Origin: Phytoamicus setariae
Lineage (GTDB): Bacteria; Pseudomonadota; Alphaproteobacteria; Rhizobiales; Rhizobiaceae
Length of the DNA stretch: 64,000 nt
Direction of reading: 5' to 3'
NCBI RefSeq assembly: GCF_016722925.1
Contig: NZ_JAEQNC010000005.1
Span: forward strand, 124,001-188,000
The position numbers and the translations under genes were made by a program. The notes under the pieces were generated by a model that saw only the letters and a program-made list of their open reading frames with translations, was not told the DNA's origin and made no database searches. Below are positions 1-9,705 of the stretch, in pieces. Each line of letters begins with the position of its first letter. Position 1 is the first letter of the stretch.

Positions 1-830
1 GCACGCGCCATCAGCGCCTTGAGCCCGCCGACATCCTTCGCCCACAGCAACGCATCGATATAGTCCTCGACGCAGAGCATGGACGGGGTGTTGATCGTCT
101 CGCCCTGGAAGATGCCTTCGATGATCTTGCCGCCCTTGGTCATGCGGAAGATCTTCGGCAGCGGCCAGGCCGGGTTGTAGCTTTCCAGACGTTCGACGGC
201 GCGGGGCGAAAGAATGATAACGCCATGCGCGCCTTCGCCACCCAGCACCTTCTGCCAAGAGAAGGTGACCACATCGAGCTTGGCAAAATCGAGGTTCTGC
301 GCGAAAGCGGCCGAGGTGGCGTCGCAGATGGTCAGGCCCTGGCGATTATCAGGGATGAAATCGGCATTGGCGACGCGCACGCCGGAGGTGGTGCCGTTCC
401 AGGTGAAGACAACGTCGCGGTCGAAATCGACCTGGGAGAAATCGACGAGCTTGCCATAGTCGGCCGTAAACTTGCGGACGTCGGGGATCTTGAGTTCCTT
501 GACGACGTCGGAGACCCAGCCCGAACCAAAGCTTTCCCAGGCGACCATGTCGACGCCGCGGGCGCCAAGCAGCGACCAGAGCGCCATCTCGACAGCGCCG
601 GTGTCGGATGCGGGCACGATACCAATGCGGTAATCGGCGGGCACGTCCAGAACTTCGCGCGTCAGGTCAATCGCCTGCTTGAGCTTGTTCTTGCCGAGTT
701 TGGAACGGTGGGAGCGGCCAAGCGCTGCATCAGCGAGCGCATCGAGCGACCAGTTCGGACGCTTCGAGCATGGGCCAGAAGAAAAATGAGAGTTAGCCGG
801 GCGCACGGCCGGCGTAGCGGTATCAACCAT
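1..830 (-). CDS. serC: Phosphoserine aminotransferase (5' part, runs off the left edge)
   Basis: PLP-dependent transaminase that turns 3-phosphohydroxypyruvate plus glutamate into phosphoserine in serine biosynthesis; cytosolic. The minus-strand frame opens at the ATG at 830 and stays open to base 1, about 276 codons of a family usually 370-390 long, so the C-terminus lies outside the window. Visible landmarks are the N-terminal [16 protein letters not shown] segment typical of the alphaproteobacterial subtype, the [20 protein letters not shown] substrate/PLP region, and the Schiff-base lysine in [16 protein letters not shown]. Serine made here can feed one-carbon metabolism. The gene is preceded by a structured leader (831-890). 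Identity is sure; only the missing end is unknown. Confidence 0.95.
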   Translation of the reverse strand, partial: MVDTATPAVRPANSHFSSGPCSKRPNWSLDALADAALGRSHRSKLGKNKLKQAIDLTREVLDVPADYRIGIVPASDTGAVEMALWSLLGARGVDMVAWESFGSGWVSDVVKELKIPDVRKFTADYGKLVDFSQVDFDRDVVFTWNGTTSGVRVANADFIPDNRQGLTICDATSAAFAQNLDFAKLDVVTFSWQKVLGGEGAHGVIILSPRAVERLESYNPAWPLPKIFRMTKGGKIIEGIFQGETINTPSMLCVEDYIDALLWAKDVGGLKALMAR

Positions 831-895
831 CGTAAGCTACCCTTCCAGGTATATGGCCTCTCGTTGGGGAGAGGTGTCCCGCCGCCGTGAATATG
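831..895 (-). ncRNA. Candidate serC leader RNA
   Basis: The 60 bases just before serC can fold on the minus strand: CCTCTC and GAGAGG (857-862 and 869-874) form a perfect 6-bp stem, flanked by GGCGGCGGGACA on one side and CATATACCTGGAAGGGTAGC on the other, running almost into the start codon. A conserved cis-regulatory serC motif upstream of serC is known in alphaproteobacteria; I assign this leader to that class from position and shape, not from a covariance search. A possible -35 (TTGACT, minus strand, 916-911) sits about 20 bases upstream of the leader. Confidence 0.5.
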
Positions 896-1014
896 GAAAT
901 GCGCTTTTCAAGTCAAGCGCGATGTGACGCAAACAGGGGATATTTTGACGCAGGCCTGTCGCAGGTCCTTGGCTCCAACCTGTCGGCAGCCTGCCGCTGC
1001 AGCATCCTTCCATG

Positions 1015-1050
1015 ACAAAAAATCCCGCCCAACAGTCGCTGAGCGGGATC
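1015..1050 (-). terminator. Rho-independent terminator after the first porin gene
   Basis: On the minus strand ATCCCGCTC pairs with GGGCGGGAT (1022-1049) and is followed by six T residues (1021-1016). It lies 30 bases past the porin stop codon. Confidence 0.8.
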
Positions 1051-1079
1051 GAAAAATCGATGTTCAGGCGAAGCGGAAA

Positions 1080-1922
1080 TTACCAGGTCATCATCCGGAT
1101 ACCGGTGCGGAACTCGTGACGCGACAGGCCCTTGTCCTTGCCCTTGGTGCCGAAAGCACCTGCCGCGGTTTCGAAACGACTGAAGCCGAACATGTCGCCA
1201 CCGTCGATCTGCGAATACCGATAGCCGAAGTCCAGCTTCATGTTTTCCGTTACGTCGTAGGACATGCCGGCCATCAAGGCATAGGTGAAACGCCAGCTGT
1301 CGGCGCCGTCCTGGTCGGCGGCCGTGAAATCGATTCCACCGCAACTGTTCGTGTTGTGGCAGAGGCGGCTCTGCTCCACGTCGCCCCACTTCACATAGCT
1401 GACACCGGCGCCCGCGCCGACATAGGGGGTCAGCCCCCAATAGGTGCCAAGATCGACATAGCCATTGGCAAGCAAGCCAAGCGCCGTCATATCCTGCTGC
1501 TTGTAGGCACAACTGCCGTAAGCCCCGTTGCCGGTAAAGAATGTACACGGCTTCTGGCGATCCGCCTTACCCTTGAATGTCGAGCCGAAGTAATCGAGCG
1601 TCAGGTCCGTGCGCAGGAATTCGTTGAATTGGTAGCCCGCGCCCGTATTCAGTGTGACATTGTTGGAGAAGCGATGCTTGTCGAATGAATTCGTCACATA
1701 ACTGTCGGTGGCAAAGTTGTAATTTCGATATGTGGGAGCATCCGACTCGGTGGAAACATTGTAGCCGAGGTCGCCGCGAATATACCAGCCGCTGGTGGTC
1801 GAAGCGATCCCATCCGTTTCGATCTCGGGAGCATCGATCGGCGGCGGCATGTCGAATGCCGCTGCGGCTGATGCAAAGCCGAGCGTGATTGCAACGGTAG
1901 CGAGACTCCTTCGGATCGTCAT
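1080..1922 (-). CDS. Small outer-membrane beta-barrel porin-like protein (Omp25/Omp31 type)
   Basis: 280-residue outer-membrane protein. The ATG at 1922 is chosen because it has an AAGGGAA ribosome site and starts a clean signal peptide (MTIRRSLATVAITLGFASAAAAF, cleavage after about residue 22). The mature part begins with a Pro/acidic linker (DMPPPIDAPEIETD), then SGWYIRGDLGYN, a hallmark of rhizobial/Brucella Omp25-Omp31 barrels, and alternating aromatic strands up to HEFRTGIRMMTW. A longer reading from 2033 would bury the signal peptide and is rejected. A paralog lies at 5046-5891 with the same SGWYxRGDLxY and EVRTG/EFRTG ends. Both have a TTAA-N7-TTAA box upstream. Porin or structural OMP role is inferred from family; substrate unknown. 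Confidence 0.9.
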   Translation of the reverse strand: MTIRRSLATVAITLGFASAAAAFDMPPPIDAPEIETDGIASTTSGWYIRGDLGYNVSTESDAPTYRNYNFATDSYVTNSFDKHRFSNNVTLNTGAGYQFNEFLRTDLTLDYFGSTFKGKADRQKPCTFFTGNGAYGSCAYKQQDMTALGLLANGYVDLGTYWGLTPYVGAGAGVSYVKWGDVEQSRLCHNTNSCGGIDFTAADQDGADSWRFTYALMAGMSYDVTENMKLDFGYRYSQIDGGDMFGFSRFETAAGAFGTKGKDKGLSRHEFRTGIRMMTW

Positions 1923-2325
1923 GACGTTCCCTTCCATCCGGCCGGCTCGAACCGGCGAAACTGCTTTTGTGGAACTATGCCAATCAGAGGTTAACTCGCG
2001 GTTAAGCATGTTTGTTTGCATCGAATTTACCATGTCTCAGAAGTCCCGGCTTACATCGAGGGCCAGATCGCGGTCTGGCCCTGGCCTGCGGCGGCACAAT
2101 AGTCGCGGGTGGAAGCACGACTCCGGTCGGTTCTGATTGGCGCGAGCGCGCAAAGCCTCAGGTGGGTCGCCTTCGAAATGTCTCAATAGAGGCGGAACCA
2201 TAAGTGGTCATATCGGTTGTACTCCGACGCCGGACCAATTTCATCGGTGGGGATGGCACCGCGACAGCATTCCTGCCAAGCGGCCAGGCGTTTCAGTTCG
2301 GTCGCGCTTCATGGAGAACACAGCG
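1923..2325. other. 403-base intergenic region between divergent porin and DUF992 genes
   Basis: Holds the porin promoter side (with the TTAA-N7-TTAA box at 1991-2005), and a perfect 8-bp inverted repeat GGGCCAGA-N6-TCTGGCCC at 2060-2081 that has no T-run on either side and so does not look like a terminator. Open frames here are short and without ribosome sites. I see no gene. Confidence 0.6.
1991..2005 (-). promoter_or_regulatory. Candidate CtrA box before the first porin gene
   Basis: TTAA-N7-TTAA with exact seven-base spacing (TTAA at 1991-1994 and 2002-2005), about 70 bases upstream of the porin start. This is the consensus architecture of sites bound by the alphaproteobacterial cell-cycle regulator CtrA. 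The same arrangement precedes the paralogous porin. Confidence 0.5.
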
Positions 2326-2835
2326 ATGAAGAACACCCTTTCGACCGTGTTTGTTGCAACCTCCCTGGCACTCGCCGGCACCATGACCGGCCATGCGGCA
2401 GACACTGTCGCCGAATACGATGCCAGTGGCGGGGTAAGGATCGGCTACCTGTCCTGCAATATAGGCGAAGGCGGAGGCTATCTCCTTGGCTCGGCCAAGG
2501 AGCTTGATTGCACCTTCCATTCCAGCTTCAGTGGCGATCCCCTCGACCACTATACAGGTGTAATCAAAAAGTTCGGAATCGATCTCGGCTACACCGCGCA
2601 GGGCGGGCTCGTGTGGGCGGTGTTCGCGCCGACCGCCGGCTATCACCAGGGTTCGCTGAAGGGCGACTATTTCGGCGCGGCCGCCGAAGCGACGATTGGC
2701 GCCGGGCTGGGCGCCAATGTGCTGCTCGGCGGCACCGGCGGCTCGATTCAACTGCAGCCGATCAGCGTTTCGGGCCAGCTTGGGCTGAATGTCGCTGCCG
2801 CAAAAGCGTTCGTGACACTGTACGCGGCGAGATGA
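2326..2835 (+). CDS. DUF992 family secreted protein
   Basis: 169-residue protein of unknown function. The ATG at 2326 follows GGAG at a spacing of nine and opens a signal peptide (MKNTLSTVFVATSLALAGTMTGHAAD, cut near residue 24). The mature domain has the DUF992 features: GYLSCNIGEGGGYLLGSAKELDCTF near its start, FGIDLGYTAQGGLVWAVFAP in the middle, and a glycine-rich end (GAGLGANVLLGGTGGSI). DUF992 proteins are common, small periplasmic or outer-membrane associated proteins in Rhizobiales; no activity is established. The upstream in-frame extension to 2137 lacks a ribosome site. Monocistronic: the neighbours are 400 bases upstream and 170 bases downstream. Confidence 0.85.
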   Translation: MKNTLSTVFVATSLALAGTMTGHAADTVAEYDASGGVRIGYLSCNIGEGGGYLLGSAKELDCTFHSSFSGDPLDHYTGVIKKFGIDLGYTAQGGLVWAVFAPTAGYHQGSLKGDYFGAAAEATIGAGLGANVLLGGTGGSIQLQPISVSGQLGLNVAAAKAFVTLYAAR

Positions 2836-3004
2836 TCCAGGGCCGCCAACCCGCCACTAAGCCAAATTGGTAAGCGCCATTCACCCTGACGCGCACGTAC
2901 ATTGGCGCTATGATTTGGAATTATTCAAATTCAGAGCTGGGCCGGCCGGCCCGGCCCCATCAGCTGATGACATCTGACTTCTGCAAACCGAACGGGAGGA
3001 CGGC

Positions 3005-3664
3005 ATGCGCAAAGTAACCAATGGCGGCCCTGGAAACGATCGCATCAGAGGCTCGAGGGGAGATGACGAGCTCTTCGGAAATGGCGGCAACGACAAGATA
3101 GTCGGCAGAGCGGGCGACGATTTGCTCGATGGCGGCAATGGCAATGACAAGCTTTTCGGCGATTCCGGCAACGACACAGTTCTCGGCGGAAACGGCAATG
3201 ACTTGGTAGATGCAGGTGATGGCGACGACAGGCTCTCCGGCGGCGATGGCATGGATAAACTGCTGGGGCGTCGTGGCGCCGACCGCATGGACGGAGGAGA
3301 TGACAGGGACAAGCTGCAAGGCGGTCAAGGCAACGACATTCTCGGCGGCGGCGGCGGTCGTGACGATTTTTTGTTTTCCTGGACGGGAACGCAGGACCGC
3401 GACATCGTGAAGGACTTCGTTTCGACGGAGGATCGCATCGGCCTCGATGTCCGCGTTTTCACGGAGCTGGCGATTGGAAACCTGCCCTCCGGTGAATTCG
3501 TGCTGGGCACGGATGCACTCGATGCCGACGACCACGTCATCTACGACCAGACGACAGGCGAACTCTTCTATGACGCGGACGGCAACGGAAGCGGTGTCAA
3601 GGAAATCATCGCCGTACTCCAGAACAAACCGGCGCTGACCGAAGCGGATATCTTTGTTTTCTAA
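3005..3664 (+). CDS. Short RTX (hemolysin-type Ca2+-binding repeat) protein
   Basis: 219-residue, strongly acidic protein built from about a dozen tandem glycine/aspartate nonapeptides (consensus GGxGNDxLxG, residues 7-125), which form a calcium-binding parallel beta-roll in this family. It is followed by a 90-residue C-terminal part ([17 protein letters not shown]..., ending EADIFVF) that fits the uncleaved secretion signal of type I exporters. There is no N-terminal signal peptide, as expected for type I secretion, and no recognisable catalytic domain. The start has a strong GGGAGGA site. No HlyB/HlyD/TolC genes are adjacent, so its exporter must be elsewhere. Role (adhesin, matrix protein or other) cannot be told from the sequence. 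Confidence 0.88.
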   Translation: MRKVTNGGPGNDRIRGSRGDDELFGNGGNDKIVGRAGDDLLDGGNGNDKLFGDSGNDTVLGGNGNDLVDAGDGDDRLSGGDGMDKLLGRRGADRMDGGDDRDKLQGGQGNDILGGGGGRDDFLFSWTGTQDRDIVKDFVSTEDRIGLDVRVFTELAIGNLPSGEFVLGTDALDADDHVIYDQTTGELFYDADGNGSGVKEIIAVLQNKPALTEADIFVF

Positions 3665-3912
3665 GGTCCAGACTCATGACCACAAGAAGTCATTCGCGGC
3701 GATGCAGCATGTCGCCGCACGGCCCCTTCCCCTCCTGCGGATCGGTGGGCTTTTATTGTGTTTCGACCTTAGCCGCATTCGTATGTAACTGCTTGAACAC
3801 GTGAACATGTTCATTCTCCGGAATACGACTATACTCCTGTGAATTCGGGGGTTGGATGACCAAGATCCGACCCTTTGCGGAGGCGCACGAGCGGGCCCGT
3901 CGGGGGAGTTGA
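3665..3912. other. Intergenic region before the K+ channel gene
   Basis: 248 bases without a convincing gene. It contains a perfect 10-base palindrome GAACATGTTC (3803-3812) directly preceded by a related half (GAACACGT), about 100 bases before the channel start. This could be an operator, but nothing ties it to a known regulator. Confidence 0.4.
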
Positions 3913-4980
3913 ATGTCGCGTCAGCTTTGGCAAAAGATTTCCGCGCCACTCAACGCGCTTTTCGTTGCGATGGGGTTGTTTGCAGTAGCCGCGCTCACCA
4001 CGCCGGACATTTCAGTACGAATGAGACTAGCCTTGGAGGCCCTGCTCGTATGCATCTGGGCCGCCTACCTGCTGGAATTGATCCTGGCGTTGATCAGGCA
4101 ACAGACGACAGCCGCGAGGATTGCGATGCCGGCAATCGCCATCGATTTGCTCGCTGTCTTGGTCCCGCTGGCAGCCTTCTTTTTCATCGGCAAACGCGAC
4201 CAGAGCCTCTACTGCACCATCTGGCTGCTCAAGCCGCTGCGCAATTCGGCCTTCTTCCAACTGATGGGCAGGGTTCTGTCCAATGAAGCGAGGAATCTGA
4301 CCGGGATCACCTCGGTCTTCGGCATCGTCATGTTTAGCGCGGCGCTGGCAGCCTACCTGATCGAGCGCGACGTGCAGCCTGACAAGTTTGGCAGCATTCC
4401 CCAGACGTTGTGGTGGGCGGTGGTGACATTGTCGACAACCGGTTACGGTGACGAGATTCCGCAAAGCTTCGCCGGCCGCGTGCTCGCGGGCCTGGTCATG
4501 ATGAGCGGCATCGGCATATTTGCACTCTGGGCCGGCATCCTGGCCACCGGCTTCTACGAAGAAGTCCGACGTCGGGATTTCGTTCGCAACTGGCAATTGG
4601 TCGCCGCCGTACCGCTGTTTCAAAAGCTCGGCTCGTCAACACTTGTCGAGATTGTCCGGGCGCTGCGGCCGCGTATCGTGCCGGCTGGGACCGTGATTTG
4701 CCGCAAGGGCGACGTCGGCGACCAAATGTTCTTCATCGTCGAGGGATTCGTCAGCGTCGCAACGCCGAATCCGGTGGAGCTTGGACCTGGCAGCTTTTTC
4801 GGCGAGATCGCGCTGATCAGCGGCGAACCCCGGTCCGCGACCGTCAGTGCCGCCACCGAAGTCTCGCTCCTCTCACTGTATGCTGTCGACTTTCAGATGC
4901 TGTCCAACAACAGCCCCGAGATAGGGGAAATCATCCGCAAGACCGCGCTCGAACGTCGTGCAGCAACTCCGAAGGCTTGA
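3913..4980 (+). CDS. Cyclic-nucleotide-gated potassium channel (MlotiK1/MloK1 ortholog)
   Basis: Inner-membrane tetrameric K+ channel opened by cAMP. It has 355 residues, the length of Mesorhizobium loti MlotiK1. Order: S1-S4 helices (about residues 15-125, with few arginines in S4, fitting a channel that is hardly voltage gated), pore helix and selectivity filter TTGYGD (175-180), S6 (GLVMMSGIGIFALWAGILATGF), then a cytoplasmic cyclic-nucleotide-binding domain (about 220-350). In that domain the phosphate cassette FFGEIALISGEPRSATVSA places Arg307 and the C-terminal helix places Arg348, the residues that contact cAMP in MlotiK1. The start follows a GGGGGAG site. It stands alone, with no cyclase beside it. 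Confidence 0.95.
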   Translation: MSRQLWQKISAPLNALFVAMGLFAVAALTTPDISVRMRLALEALLVCIWAAYLLELILALIRQQTTAARIAMPAIAIDLLAVLVPLAAFFFIGKRDQSLYCTIWLLKPLRNSAFFQLMGRVLSNEARNLTGITSVFGIVMFSAALAAYLIERDVQPDKFGSIPQTLWWAVVTLSTTGYGDEIPQSFAGRVLAGLVMMSGIGIFALWAGILATGFYEEVRRRDFVRNWQLVAAVPLFQKLGSSTLVEIVRALRPRIVPAGTVICRKGDVGDQMFFIVEGFVSVATPNPVELGPGSFFGEIALISGEPRSATVSAATEVSLLSLYAVDFQMLSNNSPEIGEIIRKTALERRAATPKA

Positions 4981-4993
4981 CAGGCTGATGGCA

Positions 4994-5022
4994 ACAAAAA
5001 ACCGCCCGTTGCCGGGCGGTTC
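4994..5022 (-). terminator. Rho-independent terminator after the second porin gene
   Basis: Minus-strand ACCGCCCG-GCAA-CGGGCGGT stem (5001-5020) followed by six T residues (5001-4996), 25 bases past the porin stop. It also sits in the gap after the convergent channel gene but has no T-run on the plus strand. Confidence 0.85.
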
Positions 5023-5045
5023 GAAATCGTCTGTCTTGATATGTC

Positions 5046-5891
5046 TTACTTGAAGACGGGCTGCGGCTGGTTCGGCAGCTCGGCCGGCGGCATATATGCC
5101 TGCTGGCAAGCCGAATCGTCGAGGCTGTAGCGGAGGCCGGTGCGCACTTCGTGAATATTGAAGCCCTCGTCACGACCATTGCCTGCACCGTAGCGGGAGC
5201 CGAACATCGGGCCGTCGTTGACATGCCTGAAACGATAACCGACATCCGCCTTCAGCTGGCAGGTCACGTCGATCGCGGCACCTGCCATCAGCCCGTAGGT
5301 GAAGCGCCAGCTATCCTTGCCCTTGTGGGTGACAGTCGGGTCGCAGGCATTGGGATTGGATGAACTGCACGAGGTGTTCTTGAGATCGTCCCACTGAATC
5401 CTTGTGGCACCGAGGCCGACGCCGACATAGGGCGTCACGGCGCCGTAGTGTGCTAGATCGACATACGCATTGGCCATCAGGCTGTAAGCGGACATGGAAG
5501 CAGAATCGCGCGAGCGGCAGGGGCCGGCTACAGTACCGCACCCGCCCGTCGTCGAGCCGCGAAAGTCCGAGCTGAACATGTAGTCGAGTGTCTTGTCGAA
5601 GCGCAGATAGTCGTTGACCTGATAACCAACGCCGACGCCGATATTGCCGGTGTCGTCAAGGTCGGCGCTCTTGAACCAGGCCTTTTCCTGTGGCGTTCCG
5701 CGCATGTAGTTGGCGCCGCGCATGTCCATGAAGTCATAGGAGAGGTCGCCGCGCAGGTACCATCCGCTGGAGGCCACTACGACTGGTTCGGCAGGCGGCG
5801 CTGCAACGGGCTCGGGCTGATAGAGATCTGCTGCGAATGCCTGCCCCGAAAGCGCCAGCGCAATAGATGCGAATGCCAAAATTCTCTTCAT
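5046..5891 (-). CDS. Small outer-membrane beta-barrel porin-like protein (Omp25/Omp31 type), second copy
   Basis: 281-residue outer-membrane protein with signal peptide MKRILAFASIALALSGQAFA (cleaved before ADLYQ), a proline-rich linker (EPVAAPPAEPVVV) and the barrel motif SGWYLRGDLSYDF. The strand pattern and the near-terminal HEVRTGLRYSL match the paralog at 1080-1922. Here, however, the barrel end is followed by about 25 extra residues rich in Pro/Gln (PPAELPNQPQPVFK), so the protein does not finish with the terminal aromatic residue usual for outer-membrane barrels. Six cysteines in the barrel loops (GGCGTVAGPCRS, TSCSSSNPNACD) could form disulfides. A TTAA-N7-TTAA box lies 80 bases upstream. 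Confidence 0.9.
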   Translation of the reverse strand: MKRILAFASIALALSGQAFAADLYQPEPVAAPPAEPVVVASSGWYLRGDLSYDFMDMRGANYMRGTPQEKAWFKSADLDDTGNIGVGVGYQVNDYLRFDKTLDYMFSSDFRGSTTGGCGTVAGPCRSRDSASMSAYSLMANAYVDLAHYGAVTPYVGVGLGATRIQWDDLKNTSCSSSNPNACDPTVTHKGKDSWRFTYGLMAGAAIDVTCQLKADVGYRFRHVNDGPMFGSRYGAGNGRDEGFNIHEVRTGLRYSLDDSACQQAYMPPAELPNQPQPVFK

Positions 5892-5971
5892 GATCCATAC
5901 TCCACATACAATTTGGCCGGCGCGCGCCGGGAGGACAATTCTTGGTCAGGATGGATAATGAAGGGGAAAGG

Positions 5972-5986
5972 TTAAAACCTGTTTAA
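5972..5986 (-). promoter_or_regulatory. Candidate CtrA box before the second porin gene
   Basis: TTAA (5972-5975), seven bases, TTAA (5983-5986), lying 80 bases upstream of the porin start; same architecture and similar position as the box before the paralog at 1080-1922. Confidence 0.5.
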
Positions 5987-6044
5987 CCACGTATCTTTAC
6001 CATAAGCTTCTACGCAACCTCCCCAGAAGAGCAGGTTTCCAAAG

Positions 6045-6076
6045 CAAAAAGGGCTCCTGACCAGACCAGGAGCCCA
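6045..6076 (-). terminator. Rho-independent terminator after glmM
   Basis: Perfect minus-strand stem GGGCTCCTG-GTCTGGT-CAGGAGCCC (6051-6075) followed by five T residues (6050-6046); 27 bases past the glmM stop. It ends the ftsH-glmM transcription unit. Confidence 0.9.
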
Positions 6077-6102
6077 CACAGCAAGTAGATAGTCAGTAAA
6101 GG

Positions 6103-7455
6103 TCAGGCTGCAGCTCTTGCCTTGCCAATAACATCGACCAGACCGTCGACGATCCGTTCAAGCTGACCGTGATCATCGCCTTCGGCCATCACGCGGATCA
6201 GCGGCTCGGTGCCGGATGGACGGATGACGAGGCGGCCGCGGTTTGCCAGTTCGCTTTCCGCGTCGGCAATCGCCTGCTTGACCCGCTTGTCTTCGAGCGG
6301 CTTGCCACCCTCGATCCGAACGTTCTTCAGCAACTGCGGCACCGGCTCGAAACGACGGCAGACCTCGCTGACGGTACGACCGAGCCTGCGGACGGCGACC
6401 AGAACCTGCAGCGCGGCCACCAGGCCGTCGCCGGTGGTGCCGAAATCCGACAGCACGATATGGCCGGATTGTTCGCCGCCAACGTTAAAATCATGCTCGC
6501 GCATGTGCTCCACCACGTAGCGGTCACCAACCTTGGTGCGCGCCAGCGTCATGCCGCGTTCGGTCATGAAACGCTCGAGGCCCAGATTGGACATGATCGT
6601 CGCGACGATGCCCTGACCGCGTAGCGAGCCGTCGTTGGCCCAGGTCTCGCCGATCAGCGCCATCAACTGGTCGCCATCGACGACGTTGCCCTTCTCGTCC
6701 ACAATGATAACCCGGTCTGCGTCGCCATCCAGCGCAATGCCGATGTCGGCGCGCACTTCATGCACCTTTTTCACCAGAGCTTCCGGATGCATGGAACCGC
6801 AGTTGAGGTTGATGTTGGTGCCGTTCGGTTCTACCCCGACGGAGACAACTTCGGCGCCGAGCTCCCATAGGACGGCAGGAGCAACCTTGTAGGCCGCGCC
6901 ATTGGCACAGTCGATCGCCACACGCAGGCCATTCAGCCTGACGTCACGCGGCAATGTCCGCTTGGCAAATTCGATGTAACGGTCATGGACGCCGTCGATG
7001 CGCTTGGCCCGACCGATCTCATCAGGTTCGGCGAGTTGCGGAGCAAGATCCTTGCTGATCAGTTCCTCGATCTGCGCTTCTATGGCGTCGGAAAGCTTGT
7101 AGCCATCGGGTCCGAAGAGCTTGATGCCGTTGTCCTGATAGGGGTTGTGCGATGCCGAGATCATCACGCCGATGTCGCAGCGCAAAGAGCGCGTCAGCAT
7201 GGCGACGGCGGGAGTCGGAATCGGACCAAGAACGAAAGCATCGACACCAGCTGCTGTAAACCCGGCGACCAGCGCGTTTTCCAGCATATAGCCCGAAAGG
7301 CGTGTATCCTTGCCGATGACGACACGATGCCGGTGGCCACCACGGCGAAAAATCATCCCTGCCGCTATACCGACCCGCATGGCGAGGTCCGGGGTCATCG
7401 GAAAGCGGTTCGACTGGCCGCGAATGCCATCGGTTCCGAAGTAGCGTCTTTTCAT
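6103..7455 (-). CDS. glmM: Phosphoglucosamine mutase
   Basis: Converts glucosamine-6-phosphate to glucosamine-1-phosphate, the step before GlmU in UDP-GlcNAc synthesis for peptidoglycan and LPS; cytosolic. 450 residues, normal for the family. It starts with the signature [11 protein letters not shown]. The catalytic phosphoserine is Ser102 in [13 protein letters not shown], the metal-binding loop is DGDADR ([15 protein letters not shown]), the sugar-binding loop is GGEQSGH, and the phosphate-binding loop is [15 protein letters not shown]. It lies 206 bases after ftsH, beyond the ftsH terminator, so it may have its own promoter. The ftsH-glmM adjacency is conserved in Rhizobiales. Confidence 0.97.
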   Translation of the reverse strand: MKRRYFGTDGIRGQSNRFPMTPDLAMRVGIAAGMIFRRGGHRHRVVIGKDTRLSGYMLENALVAGFTAAGVDAFVLGPIPTPAVAMLTRSLRCDIGVMISASHNPYQDNGIKLFGPDGYKLSDAIEAQIEELISKDLAPQLAEPDEIGRAKRIDGVHDRYIEFAKRTLPRDVRLNGLRVAIDCANGAAYKVAPAVLWELGAEVVSVGVEPNGTNINLNCGSMHPEALVKKVHEVRADIGIALDGDADRVIIVDEKGNVVDGDQLMALIGETWANDGSLRGQGIVATIMSNLGLERFMTERGMTLARTKVGDRYVVEHMREHDFNVGGEQSGHIVLSDFGTTGDGLVAALQVLVAVRRLGRTVSEVCRRFEPVPQLLKNVRIEGGKPLEDKRVKQAIADAESELANRGRLVIRPSGTEPLIRVMAEGDDHGQLERIVDGLVDVIGKARAAA

Positions 7456-7600
7456 TTTCTCAATCCGGTTTTCGTTACAAGGGGCCTGTATGGGGCGATT
7501 ATGTCAGAATTTCATGCCACATGTGGCCGCAAAAGCCACATCAAATTCATCAAAGCCCGAACACATAGCGTTATAATGGCCGCGACATACGGACGGCAGC

Positions 7601-7637
7601 AAAAACAAAACCCCCGGATCGATCGACCGGGGGTTTG
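7601..7637 (-). terminator. Rho-independent terminator after ftsH
   Basis: Minus-strand AAACCCCCGG-TCGATCGA-TCCGGGGGTTTT stem (about 7605-7637) running into TTTTGTTTTTG; 25 bases past the ftsH stop. Confidence 0.85.
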
Positions 7638-7661
7638 TAACATTCGTATCCGAAAACCCGC

Positions 7662-9590
<1,929 letters not shown>

Positions 9591-9705
9591 TGACCTCACC
9601 GGATTTGTCTGCCGACGGGTTATCCCCCGATGTCGGCATTTTCAAGGTGTAACATAGGGATGCTTGCTCGTCTTGCCAAGCCACGGCAGCAGCAAAAGCA
9701 CCGGC

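Noticed and set aside
225-890. Plus-strand frame of 221 codons
   Set aside because: Antisense to serC; no ribosome site and no recognisable family.
3674-3949. 91-codon minus-strand frame before the K+ channel
   Set aside because: Arginine/serine-rich with no ribosome site; overlaps the channel promoter and start.
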